Assembly: GCA_021161165.1 (NCBI GenBank)
Contig: JAGHBF010000155.1
Coordinates: forward strand, 1 to 20,045
DNA length: 20,045 nt
Reading direction: 5' to 3'
Source: Candidatus Aminicenantota bacterium
Lineage (GTDB): Bacteria; Acidobacteriota; Aminicenantia; S016-38
Part shown: in pieces, positions 7,419 through 15,414 of the stretch
Layout: each line of letters starts with the position of its first letter
How positions within the stretch are numbered: position 1 is the stretch's first letter
Made by a program: the position numbers and the translations under genes
Notes under the pieces: generated by a model
The model's input: only the letters and a program-made list of their open reading frames with translations
Database searches by the model: none
Told to the model about the DNA's origin: nothing

Positions 7419-7436
7419 AGTGAGTGAACACTCACT
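7419..7436 (+). promoter_or_regulatory. Inverted-repeat operator 1 (probable TetR site)
   Basis: AGTGAGTG-AA-CACTCACT has perfect eight-base arms around two bases. It begins directly after the -10 box and covers the predicted transcription start, so bound repressor would block initiation. Size and symmetry suit a TetR-family dimer, and the neighbouring gene encodes one. Confidence 0.8.
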
Positions 7437-7437
7437 T

Positions 7438-7455
7438 TAAGTGAATGCTCACTTA
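7438..7455 (+). promoter_or_regulatory. Inverted-repeat operator 2 (probable TetR site)
   Basis: TAAGTGA-ATGC-TCACTTA is a second palindrome sharing the GTGA/TCAC half-site core with operator 1. The two centres are 19 bases apart, close to two helical turns, so two dimers could bind on the same face of DNA. Confidence 0.75.
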
Positions 7456-7467
7456 CATGGAGGTGAA

Positions 7468-8064
7468 ATGAGATTCTTTGACCAGCTTGAAAAAAGGAAG
7501 GCGGAAATAGTTGAGGCTGTTCTTAAACTTGCTGACCGTTTCGGGATAAAAGGAATTACCACAAAAAGGATTGCAGAAGAGGTGGGGGTTGTTGAAGGGT
7601 CACTTTATCGTCATGTCAGGAGTAAGGTTGAAATCTTTCTTATGATACTGGACCTTGCCGACGAGCTCTTATCCAGGATATTTAGGGAATTAAAGGGAAG
7701 CCCGGAAGAAAAATTAAAAGGTCTTCTTTCCTACATTGGGAACTTCCTTCAGGATTTTCCGGGAATTTATAGAATTATTTTTTCAGATGAACTTTATACA
7801 GAAAGGCCAGACCTTTTCGGCAGATTTCGGGATTTCACCCTTTCCCTTGCAAAAAGGATTGAAACGATAATAAAAGATGGAAAAAATGAAGGAGCATTTA
7901 AACCAGACCTTGACCTTGAAATAGCTACCTTTATGTACCTTGGCATAGTGGATACCTCATTTACCCTCTGGAATTTCATATACGACAGGAACAAAGACCT
8001 CAGAGAAATAATGCTCAAATTCTTCAACATGTATTTAGTTTCAATTAAGGAGGGAATCTCATGA
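7468..8064 (+). CDS. TetR family transcriptional regulator
   Basis: This 198-residue protein has an N-terminal TetR helix-turn-helix (about 10-57), with AVLKLADRFGIKGITTKRIAEEVGV then EGSLYRHVRSKVEIF split across the recognition and following helices. A helical ligand-binding and dimerisation domain follows, diverged as usual in this family. I choose ATG 7468 because GGAGGTG stands just upstream. The longer GTG start at 7441 would place the start inside operator 2 and add residues unlike the family. The gene lies right behind two palindromes overlapping its promoter, so it probably represses itself and the operon until a ligand binds. Given the downstream genes, the ligand is plausibly a lipid, acyl-CoA or amphiphile (inference). 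Its stop overlaps the RND start as ATGA. Confidence 0.92.
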   Translation: MRFFDQLEKRKAEIVEAVLKLADRFGIKGITTKRIAEEVGVVEGSLYRHVRSKVEIFLMILDLADELLSRIFRELKGSPEEKLKGLLSYIGNFLQDFPGIYRIIFSDELYTERPDLFGRFRDFTLSLAKRIETIIKDGKNEGAFKPDLDLEIATFMYLGIVDTSFTLWNFIYDRNKDLREIMLKFFNMYLVSIKEGIS

Positions 8065-10865
8065 GAGCATGGGTTAAATTCATAACAAGACGACCCTGGA
8101 TTATTATCCTATTCACCATCCTTTTGAGTTTATTTTTCGTTTATGAAATGAAAAATCTCAGATTTGAGAACCGGTTTACGGAATGGATGCCGAAATCCGA
8201 TCCTGTTCTGAAGACATTTCTTGAGACAGGAGAGAAATTCGGAATAAATGAGCTGGTTATGGTGGCTATAAAGGCGAAAAAAGGGGAGACATTTTCTCCT
8301 GAAATCCTTGAAAGAGTGAAGAAATTGACGGAAGCTCTCAAGGAGAAAAAAGAAATTTTTCTTGTAACTTCCATTACCAATTCTCCTGACATCAGAAATA
8401 TAGATGGTGGTATTGAAGTGAGAGACCTTATAGAAGATATTCCTGAAGATCCCCGGGAATTACAATCTTTGAAAAGATACATTTTGTCAAAGGAGACTTT
8501 TGTAAACAATGTAATTTCATCCGATGGTAAATGGCTGGCCATGGCCATTTATTTAAGAACAGATGAAAAATCCGACCCAATAAAGAATTTTGGCGAAGTT
8601 GTAAAACCCACTGTAGAAAAGTATCTGGGAGATGTGGCTGAAATTTATTACACTGGAGAGCCATGCGATGCCTATTTTGCCAATGAGTTTTCTGTTGGTG
8701 ACCTTAAAAAATTAACCCCCCTTGTTGCGATTCTGATAATTCTTGTTCTTTTGTTGTCCTTTAAAACCTGGAAGGGGGTTTTCTATCCGTCTCTTGTAGT
8801 TATTCTTTCTACAATATGGACCTTTGGAACCATGGGGTCCCTGCACATACCAATGGATATACTTACGCCGGTTCTCCCGGTTTTGCTTATAGCACTGGGG
8901 TCTGCATATGGAATCCATGTAATGAACAAAATTTTTCACGAGGATTCAGTGGAGAAAGCCACAATTTCAGTTTTTGTTCCCGTACTTATGGCTGGTCTAA
9001 CCACTATAGTTGGATTCCTTTCCTTTGCTACTGCCAAACTCAGCCTGATTGTAAATCTGGCGATTTTTTCTGCTATTGGGATTTTTTATTCCATGGCAAT
9101 AGCCCTTTCTCTAATTCCAGCAATGGCTGTTATTTCCAGGAAGAAGGAGGATCTCAGAGAAGAAAAATATGGGTATTCCATATTATTAAGGCCTCTTTCA
9201 AAGATAGTGATGTCTTCTAAATGGTTGGTTACAGCAGTTTTCTTTCTTATTTTCCTGTTCTTCGTAATATGGGTGCCACGCATTCACAGAGAAGTAAATT
9301 TCGCTGAGTATTATCCTGAAAATAGCATACCGAGGAAATCTTTGAATATAGTGAAGGAACATTTTGGTGGGGCTTATCCTGTAACCCTTTATATAAAAGC
9401 GGATAATGTAAAGGAAGCCGGCATTCTTAAGCTAATCAGGATGAATGAAAATTATCTGTATTCTATAGAGGGGACTTCTATTCCTTTTTCCATTGCAGAC
9501 TTTATCCAGGAAATGAATTATCAGCTTAACGGCAGGTATCATATTCCTGTCACAGCTGGGGAGGTGGCTAACCTGTGGTTCTTTATAGAAGGAAGGCCCG
9601 AACTTAGCCAGATCGTAACCCCTGATTATAGCGAAAGCCTCATCTTTGCAAAAATTCCTGAATCAAGAACGAGTTTTTTGAGAAAAATAAGCCAGCAACT
9701 TGTCAATTTTGTAAAAAAATACGGTTCGGGTTTCGAAGCTTATGAGCTTGCAAATTTCAAAGACGAAAGAGTAACGCAAATAAGAGAGAAGGAATCGGAA
9801 TTAATTGAACAGGAACTTCGCTGGCTCGGGAAAAGATATGGAGTAAAAATAAAAAAAGGAATTTTTGCGGGAATAACCGATAAAATTCCAGCAGTTAATG
9901 ACCCGGAAGTTTTAAAACATTTCAGAGCAGAAATTGAAAAACAAGTTTTTTCCGAAGACTTTGATTTTCAGATAACCAGAAAACAGGCCCGGAAAATTCT
10001 CAACGAGATAATAAATTCTGTAAAAAGAGGCGATTTAAGAAAAGAAAAAATTACTGAGATTTTGAAGGCCAATGTTTCCTCTAATGAATGGGATGAAGAA
10101 ATCGCCAGGGATGTAGCCTCTGCATTTCTCTATAGATTAGATGAAGCAAGGGCAGCAGTATTCATAGAAAGGGCGTGGGAAGGACTTGCCCTTGAGGGCA
10201 CCGACCCTGATTTCCAGAAGAAGGCAAAGGGCCTTCTCTGGGAGCTGTCAGATGGGCTTGCAGTCCTTCCCACAGGTGCCCTTCCGTTCCGAGGGAAAAA
10301 GATTGATATACGGAAAATAGAACAAAGCGGTTTTCCTGTTGCAATGACCCGGCTTGACCATTTTCTTTACGTATCCCAGCTCCAATCTTTGCTCATTGCT
10401 CTGCTTCTAACATTTATTTTAATGGTTATTTTGAGAAAGTCCATTTCAATAGGAGCCATAGCCACAACACCGATAATATTTACCCTTGGAGTGATTTATG
10501 GCTTTCTTGGACTTTCTGGCATACCTCTTACCTATGCGACAATGCTTATAGCAGGTGTATCAATAGGGGTGGGAATTGATTATGCGATTCACTTTATACA
10601 TGGGGTCTTCCATGAAATGGAAGAAGGTTATAGTCTAAGAGAAGCTATTGAAATAACCTATGTTGAAAAGGGCAAGGCAATTCTCTCCAACTCTATAGCC
10701 GTTATTCTTGGATTCGCAGTCCTTCTCTTTTCAAAGTTAAAACCCCTTCACAATTTCGGGGGAACAATGATGGGTTCAATGTTCCTGGCCGCCCTTGCTG
10801 CCCTCACTTTTCTTCCCGCCCTTTTATTGATTTTGCTTGATACAAATAAAAACAAAAGGAGGTGA
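8061..10865 (+). CDS. RND superfamily exporter (HAE3/MMPL-like)
   Basis: This 934-residue inner-membrane protein has the two-fold RND layout. There is one helix at about 12-29, a periplasmic loop (about 31-217), and helices between 218 and 358. A seventh helix lies at about 387-406, a second periplasmic loop at about 409-770, and five more helices to the end. GSAYGIHVMNKI in the first half and GVGIDYAIHFIHGVFHE in the second are the proton-relay-region motifs of the HAE3/MMPL branch, which exports lipids and other hydrophobic compounds (hopanoids by HpnN, for example). The second loop is roughly twice the first and carries an extra charged helical stretch (about 540-735). AAGGAGGG precedes the ATG, which overlaps the tetR stop. 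No membrane-fusion protein gene is present; the LolA-like and barrel proteins downstream may take its place (inference). Confidence 0.9.
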   Translation: MRAWVKFITRRPWIIILFTILLSLFFVYEMKNLRFENRFTEWMPKSDPVLKTFLETGEKFGINELVMVAIKAKKGETFSPEILERVKKLTEALKEKKEIFLVTSITNSPDIRNIDGGIEVRDLIEDIPEDPRELQSLKRYILSKETFVNNVISSDGKWLAMAIYLRTDEKSDPIKNFGEVVKPTVEKYLGDVAEIYYTGEPCDAYFANEFSVGDLKKLTPLVAILIILVLLLSFKTWKGVFYPSLVVILSTIWTFGTMGSLHIPMDILTPVLPVLLIALGSAYGIHVMNKIFHEDSVEKATISVFVPVLMAGLTTIVGFLSFATAKLSLIVNLAIFSAIGIFYSMAIALSLIPAMAVISRKKEDLREEKYGYSILLRPLSKIVMSSKWLVTAVFFLIFLFFVIWVPRIHREVNFAEYYPENSIPRKSLNIVKEHFGGAYPVTLYIKADNVKEAGILKLIRMNENYLYSIEGTSIPFSIADFIQEMNYQLNGRYHIPVTAGEVANLWFFIEGRPELSQIVTPDYSESLIFAKIPESRTSFLRKISQQLVNFVKKYGSGFEAYELANFKDERVTQIREKESELIEQELRWLGKRYGVKIKKGIFAGITDKIPAVNDPEVLKHFRAEIEKQVFSEDFDFQITRKQARKILNEIINSVKRGDLRKEKITEILKANVSSNEWDEEIARDVASAFLYRLDEARAAVFIERAWEGLALEGTDPDFQKKAKGLLWELSDGLAVLPTGALPFRGKKIDIRKIEQSGFPVAMTRLDHFLYVSQLQSLLIALLLTFILMVILRKSISIGAIATTPIIFTLGVIYGFLGLSGIPLTYATMLIAGVSIGVGIDYAIHFIHGVFHEMEEGYSLREAIEITYVEKGKAILSNSIAVILGFAVLLFSKLKPLHNFGGTMMGSMFLAALAALTFLPALLLILLDTNKNKRR
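10856..10865 (+). promoter_or_regulatory. Full-length Shine-Dalgarno of the radical SAM/SPASM gene
   Basis: AAGGAGGTGA is complementary to essentially the whole bacterial anti-Shine-Dalgarno, and contains the TGA stop of the RND gene. It sits three bases from the ATG at 10869. It decides the start and implies coupled, strong translation. Confidence 0.8.
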
Positions 10866-10868
10866 GCT

Positions 10869-12290
10869 ATGGTAAGTGAAGTTTTGTCAGGACTCCTTGT
10901 TAAGATTCTTGAAAGCAAGGGGAAAACAAGGGATTTTGTGCTGAGGGAATTTGACAAAAAACTTTTTAGAGCTATTGTTGAAAATAATCCTAAAAGAAGG
11001 CCCAGGAGAGTCCAGGAGTATAAATATTTCATGTTGATGAGTATGCTGTGGTCTGTCCTGAGGAATATAGACAGAGGCATAATTTCTCACGAATACTTAA
11101 AAAGAGCAGTACAAACTCTGGTAAATGGGGCCCTTCTTGGCAATAAAGAACAGGAAGATGCTAATAGAAAATTTAAGGAACAATACGGTACGGCTCCCCC
11201 TGCGTTTGTGGTGATTTCTCCTACCATGGCGTGTAATCTTCATTGTAAAGGTTGTTATGCAGCTTCTCACTCAGGGGCAAGATTTAACCTCTCGTATTCG
11301 ATAGTGAAAAGAATATTACAGGAAATTCACGATTTTTGGGGAGCAAGATTTGCAGTAATATCCGGTGGCGAACCGATGATGTATAAGTCTGATGGAAAGA
11401 CAATTCTGGACATTTTTAATGAATTTTCGGATATGTTCTTCCTTATGTATACCAATGGCACTCTTATAGACGAAGAGAAGGCCAGGAGAATGGCAGCGTT
11501 GGGAAATATAACACCGGCTATTTCGGTAGAGGGTTATGAGAAGGAAACTGATGAGCGGAGAGGAAAGGGTGTTTACAAAAAAGTCCTCCAAGCTTTTGAG
11601 AATTTAAGGAAATACGGAGTTCCCTTTGGTGTTTCTATTACAGCCACGAGACATAATGCTGAGCTGCTTATAGAGCCAGAGTTTTATGATTTCTATTTTG
11701 ACGAACAGGGCATAAGTTATATGTGGATATTCCAGTATATGCCTATAGGCAGGGGGATAGATACCCAACTTATGCCAACCCCGGAGCAAAGGTTAAAAAT
11801 GCTTGAAAGATGGGAAGTATGTTTGAAAGAAGAACGAAGATTCGTGGCGGATTTCTGGAATAGTGGAATTGTTTCAGATGGATGTATAGCTTATGGAAGG
11901 CCTGGAGGCTATCTGTATATAGATTGGAATGGAAATATAATGCCATGCGTTTTTGTTCCATACTATGTTGACAATATAAAGGAAATTTTTGCCGCCGGGA
12001 AAACTATAAACGATGCTCTTTTCTCGGAGTTCTTTAAGAAAGGTAGGGAATGGCAACTGAGATATGGTTATGAATATGGTGCTCAACCAGGCAATTGGTT
12101 TATGCCATGTTCAATAAGAGACCATTATGATAATTTTAAAAGGCACATAGCATCAATGGTTAAACCGGAAGATGAAAATGCGAAAGTTGCACTTGAAGAC
12201 CCGAGTTATCATAAGGCGATGGTAGAGTATGATGAAAAATATAAGAAACTTTCAGAAAAATTATGGCGGGAGAAAATACTAAAGAATTAG
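10869..12290 (+). CDS. Radical SAM/SPASM domain protein of unknown substrate
   Basis: This 473-residue cytoplasmic enzyme has a helical N-terminal extension (about 1-110) without a family I recognise. It is followed by a radical SAM barrel with CX3CX2C in ACNLHCKGCYA (Cys122, 126, 129), the SAM-contact motif ISGGEPM (164-170) and strand SVEGYEKETDERRG. A SPASM-like C-terminal region has further cysteines (339, 360 in GNIMPC, 414 in FMPC) suited to an auxiliary Fe-S cluster. SPASM enzymes modify peptides, proteins or small molecules. No small precursor-peptide gene is visible next to it. It lies between an RND exporter and its likely envelope partners, three bases after the exporter stop, so it may modify the exported compound or a component of the system (inference). 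No signal peptide is seen. Confidence 0.87.
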   Translation: MVSEVLSGLLVKILESKGKTRDFVLREFDKKLFRAIVENNPKRRPRRVQEYKYFMLMSMLWSVLRNIDRGIISHEYLKRAVQTLVNGALLGNKEQEDANRKFKEQYGTAPPAFVVISPTMACNLHCKGCYAASHSGARFNLSYSIVKRILQEIHDFWGARFAVISGGEPMMYKSDGKTILDIFNEFSDMFFLMYTNGTLIDEEKARRMAALGNITPAISVEGYEKETDERRGKGVYKKVLQAFENLRKYGVPFGVSITATRHNAELLIEPEFYDFYFDEQGISYMWIFQYMPIGRGIDTQLMPTPEQRLKMLERWEVCLKEERRFVADFWNSGIVSDGCIAYGRPGGYLYIDWNGNIMPCVFVPYYVDNIKEIFAAGKTINDALFSEFFKKGREWQLRYGYEYGAQPGNWFMPCSIRDHYDNFKRHIASMVKPEDENAKVALEDPSYHKAMVEYDEKYKKLSEKLWREKILKN

Positions 12291-12295
12291 AACAA

Positions 12296-12303
12296 AAGGA
12301 GGT
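12296..12303 (+). promoter_or_regulatory. Strong Shine-Dalgarno of the LolA-like gene
   Basis: AAGGAGGT lies five bases before the ATG at 12309. The 13 bases 12291-12303 are identical to 10851-10863 before the radical SAM gene. Confidence 0.75.
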
Positions 12304-12308
12304 AAAAA

Positions 12309-13058
12309 ATGAGAAAAAAGATAATGGTGATTGCAATTCTGGGACTTCTTGTGCCTTTATTTGCTTCGGATGGAAATGCCATCTTAAAGCAGGTTGAAAG
12401 AAGATTAATAGGAGATTTGGCCCCGGTTGATATGCATGCCACAATGATAATGACCATTGTGGATTCTCACGGGAACAAAAAAATAAGGGAAATTGAATCA
12501 TGGGAGAAGAATAACAAAGACAAAGACGACTGGAGGGTGATGAAATTCAGGAAACCAGCTGATGTTAAAGGTGTGGGTTTCCTCGTGCTGGCAGACGACC
12601 AGATGTACATCTATCTTCCCGAGTTTCACAGAATAAGGCGAATAGCTTCGCATAGCAAGAAGGAATCTTTTATGGGGTCAGATTTTTCGTATGAAGACAT
12701 GGGAACCTCCGGTTTCTCAAAATACTATGAGGCAAAACTAATAAATGAAACTCCTGAGTATTATGTTCTTGAACTAAAGAGAAAACCCGAAGCAGATAAG
12801 CCTTACAGCAAGATTAAAATGTGGATTAAAAAGGAGAGCATGCTTCCTGTAAAAATGGAGCTTTATGATAATTCAGGAGAGCTTACTAAGCTGGCAGAGG
12901 AGGTGGTAAAGAAAGTCGGTAAATACTGGATTCCGGTGAAGATCAAAATGACATCGGTGAAAAAGGGTACTTATACAGTGCTTGAAATGACCAACATTGA
13001 ATTGGACAAAGGTTTGAAAGCTTCCATATTCACCAAAAGATTTTTGAAAAGGAGGTGA
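12309..13058 (+). CDS. Outer membrane lipoprotein-sorting (LolA-like) periplasmic protein
   Basis: This 249-residue protein has a signal peptide (MRKK, hydrophobic 5-18, cleavage near Ala19/Ser20) and no lipobox Cys, so it should be soluble in the periplasm. The mature part resembles the 'outer membrane lipoprotein-sorting protein' group with a LolA/LolB-type fold. Its characteristic segments are WRVMKFRKPADVKGVGFLVL, MYIYLPEFHRIRRI and the SFMGSDFSYEDM block, followed by strands with IKMWIKKESMLPVKMELYD. Such half-barrels bind acyl chains. Relatives frequently lie beside HAE3 RND exporters, and its place between the pump and the outer-membrane barrel suggests a shuttle for the cargo. It need not carry lipoproteins; housekeeping LolA is a different gene. 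It follows the radical SAM gene by 18 bases. Confidence 0.85.
   Translation: MRKKIMVIAILGLLVPLFASDGNAILKQVERRLIGDLAPVDMHATMIMTIVDSHGNKKIREIESWEKNNKDKDDWRVMKFRKPADVKGVGFLVLADDQMYIYLPEFHRIRRIASHSKKESFMGSDFSYEDMGTSGFSKYYEAKLINETPEYYVLELKRKPEADKPYSKIKMWIKKESMLPVKMELYDNSGELTKLAEEVVKKVGKYWIPVKIKMTSVKKGTYTVLEMTNIELDKGLKASIFTKRFLKRR
13049..13058 (+). promoter_or_regulatory. Full-length Shine-Dalgarno of the outer-membrane barrel gene
   Basis: AAGGAGGTGA again contains the TGA stop of the upstream gene and lies three bases before the ATG at 13062. Confidence 0.75.
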
Positions 13059-13061
13059 GGG

Positions 13062-14528
13062 ATGAGGAAGTTTTTTTCGCTGATGCTTGCCTTAATAATA
13101 CTGCTTCCACTCATGGGTGAGACGGAGATTTCCGGAAGAATAAAGATGTTTTCATCTTTGTTCCTTTCGGATAATGTCAATGGCCAATTTTTCAGTCACG
13201 AATCCGGGGAGTTTGCGTTTAAAAGGATAGAATTAAGATTCCAGCTTCAGGGGGATATATCGGAAAAAGTTAGCTATGGAGCAAGACTGGATACCTTCTC
13301 AAGTCCTGATGCCATATTTTCTACAGGAAATTCTGGTTATTCAATATATCAATGGAGTTTTCCTGAAGCAGGTTCCCTGGGTTCTCCTGAGAAAACAGAG
13401 CCCTTTGAAATTAACCTGTATGAAGCTTATATTAAAGTGAGTGATTTCCTGATTAAAAATCTTGACCTTACAGTGGGTAAGCAGAGAATAAGCTGGGGCA
13501 CAGCGGATAAAGTAAATGTGATTGACAATCTGAATCCCGTTGATTTTGCAAATTTTCTTACCTTTGACCCTGATTATTTCAACGAGAGAAGGCCCCAGGC
13601 AGCGTTTAATTTTGAATATTACATAGGGAATCAGACAAAGTTACAGGCAGTCTGGCTAATTTCCAGGCAGTATTCTCCACTTCCTCAGGGCTTTTCCTAT
13701 TTAATGGCCGGACAGAGAGGTTTTTATTATTCCGTAAGAAAAGAGAAAAATACATTGAATAACACAAACTTTGGACTGAGAGCTTCCACCGTTGTTTTAA
13801 ATACAGATGTAGCTCTGAGCTGGTATCACGGAAATTTCCATTTCCCGGTTCTCTATGGGCTTGGGCCAGTAGTGTTTTACGAAGATAGCTCAATTTCGGA
13901 ACAACAATTGTTCTTTGTCCCCACAGGAGATACAGTTCCGGTTACAGGATATGAAATGTATTTTTCCTATCCTGCTCTCGACGTGGTAGGGCTGAGTTTT
14001 TCAGGAGAAATTGCCTCTGTTGGGTTCTGGGGTGAAATAGGATATTACATGCCCGAGAAGACTGAGGGCTTCCTTAATATGGGAATGGGTCCAACTCTAA
14101 GTTTTGATCTTTTTGAGAAAGGATATTTTAAATACGTAATTGGAGCTGACTACACAATTGGAGTTGGGAATGGGGTTTATCTAAATGCTCAGTTTGTACA
14201 CGGATTCTTTGACGAAAGAGACTATTCAAAAGAGGCTGAGAGACTACTAAATTTACAGAGAGGCCAGTTTTTTGGAGAAATAGAGAACTACATTATAGCA
14301 AGGGCCGAGTATAAAATGCTCGGGGACAATCTGAAGCTGTCTTTGGGGGGTTTTGTTGAAATGGGAGAGGGAACCTCTTATGCTTTCATGCCCTCTGTAG
14401 AGCTAAGGGTAAAGGATGCCCTTACCATTGAAGCCGGTGCATTTTCTGTTTCAGGAGACAGAAATACGAAGTTCGGAAGCTTTAATGATGATAAAATATG
14501 TTTTGTGGCGTTAAAACTTGACTTTTAA
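13062..14528 (+). CDS. Outer-membrane beta-barrel protein (DUF1302/porin-like)
   Basis: This 488-residue secreted protein has a signal peptide (MRKFF, hydrophobic 6-18, cleavage near residue 19) and alternating hydrophobic strands throughout. It ends in VALKLDF with the terminal Phe expected for BAM-assembled barrels. The segment LTVGKQRISWGTADKVNVIDNLNPVDF (about 137-164, given here as its recognisable core) resembles the strand-and-turn motif of DUF1302 and alginate-export-type barrels, although overall assignment to one of these families is tentative. Many aromatic residues sit at strand ends. It is probably the outer-membrane exit or acceptor for the compound handled by the RND pump and LolA-like protein. 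It starts three bases after the LolA-like stop and is followed nine bases later by the phospholipase gene. Confidence 0.8.
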   Translation: MRKFFSLMLALIILLPLMGETEISGRIKMFSSLFLSDNVNGQFFSHESGEFAFKRIELRFQLQGDISEKVSYGARLDTFSSPDAIFSTGNSGYSIYQWSFPEAGSLGSPEKTEPFEINLYEAYIKVSDFLIKNLDLTVGKQRISWGTADKVNVIDNLNPVDFANFLTFDPDYFNERRPQAAFNFEYYIGNQTKLQAVWLISRQYSPLPQGFSYLMAGQRGFYYSVRKEKNTLNNTNFGLRASTVVLNTDVALSWYHGNFHFPVLYGLGPVVFYEDSSISEQQLFFVPTGDTVPVTGYEMYFSYPALDVVGLSFSGEIASVGFWGEIGYYMPEKTEGFLNMGMGPTLSFDLFEKGYFKYVIGADYTIGVGNGVYLNAQFVHGFFDERDYSKEAERLLNLQRGQFFGEIENYIIARAEYKMLGDNLKLSLGGFVEMGEGTSYAFMPSVELRVKDALTIEAGAFSVSGDRNTKFGSFNDDKICFVALKLDF

Positions 14529-14537
14529 GAGGTAAGT

Positions 14538-15413
14538 ATGAAGATAGGAGTTGCTCTTGGAGCAGGAAGTGCAAAAGGTCTCGCACATATAGGAGTTCTA
14601 CAGGTTCTTGAAGAGAATGGGATAAAACCTGATGTGGTAGCAGGAACAAGTATGGGTGCCGTTGTGGGTGGTGCCTATGCCGCAGGTATAAGTCTGGAAC
14701 AACTTGAAAGAGTCGCTCTTTCCATAAAAAAGGAGAATATGAAACAGCTCCTTCCCCGTCAGCTTTCTCTTAAAGGTATGGTTTCAAATGAAGGAGTGAA
14801 AAGATTCCTTGAGCAATTTCTGGACGCAAAAAAGATAGAAGAGTTACCCTTGAAATTTGGATGTGTGGCAACCGATATATATACAGGTGAAGAGATTCGT
14901 CTTACAAAAGGCCCTATTGTTGAGGCTATACTTGCCAGTGCAGCTATTCCCAGTTTTTTTCCTGTAGTGGAACATAAAGGTCGTTTTCTGGCTGACGGTG
15001 GGCTGGTAAATCCAGTTCCCGTCAGCCTTGCAAGAAGTCTTGGCGCTGATTTCGTCATCGGTGTGAATGTAATTTCCATTTCAAGAAGAAAGGAAAGGCT
15101 TAGAGAAAATGAAGAGGAAGGAGAAGGTTTTGTTGAAAGGATGAAAAATGCTCTGAGAAAGCTGATAGAAGGGGAGGAAGAAAGCCCTCCCAATATGCTG
15201 GCTGTTTTCCTTTCAGCCATTGATATAATGGAGGAGCAGATAGTGCTTTCAAAATTAAGACTCCATCCCCCTGATGTTTTTATTCATGTTGATACCTCTG
15301 ATGTTTCTTCAAAAGAATATTATAGAGCCAGAGAGATTATAGAAAAGGGAAGAAAAGTTACTCAAAAGATTATAGATTATATAAAATATTTACTTGAGAG
15401 TTACAGGGGCTGA
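14538..15413 (+). CDS. Patatin-like phospholipase (RssA/NTE-type)
   Basis: This 291-residue protein has the patatin fold. An oxyanion-hole loop GAGSAKGLAHIGV (8-20) is followed by the nucleophile elbow GTSMG with Ser38 (36-40) and the catalytic Asp153 in LADGGLVNPVP, forming a Ser-Asp dyad. The middle (SAAIPSFFPVV) is typical of the bacterial RssA/YchK group. There is no signal peptide, so it should act on the cytoplasmic side or at the inner membrane, releasing fatty acids from phospholipid or lysophospholipid. A charged stretch (about 184-215, rich in Glu, Arg and Lys) interrupts the C-terminal half. AGAGGTAAG precedes ATG 14538. It lies between the export genes and the mla genes, so it may trim lipids delivered or removed by the system (inference). 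Confidence 0.92.
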   Translation: MKIGVALGAGSAKGLAHIGVLQVLEENGIKPDVVAGTSMGAVVGGAYAAGISLEQLERVALSIKKENMKQLLPRQLSLKGMVSNEGVKRFLEQFLDAKKIEELPLKFGCVATDIYTGEEIRLTKGPIVEAILASAAIPSFFPVVEHKGRFLADGGLVNPVPVSLARSLGADFVIGVNVISISRRKERLRENEEEGEGFVERMKNALRKLIEGEEESPPNMLAVFLSAIDIMEEQIVLSKLRLHPPDVFIHVDTSDVSSKEYYRAREIIEKGRKVTQKIIDYIKYLLESYRG

Positions 15414-15414
15414 A

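Noticed and set aside
7441..7467. GTG at 7441 as tetR start
   Set aside because: It lies inside operator 2 and has no ribosome site, while ATG 7468 has GGAGGTG just upstream.
15394..15414. TTG start for mlaE inside the patatin gene
   Set aside because: ATG 15415 directly follows the patatin stop and gives the normal family length.
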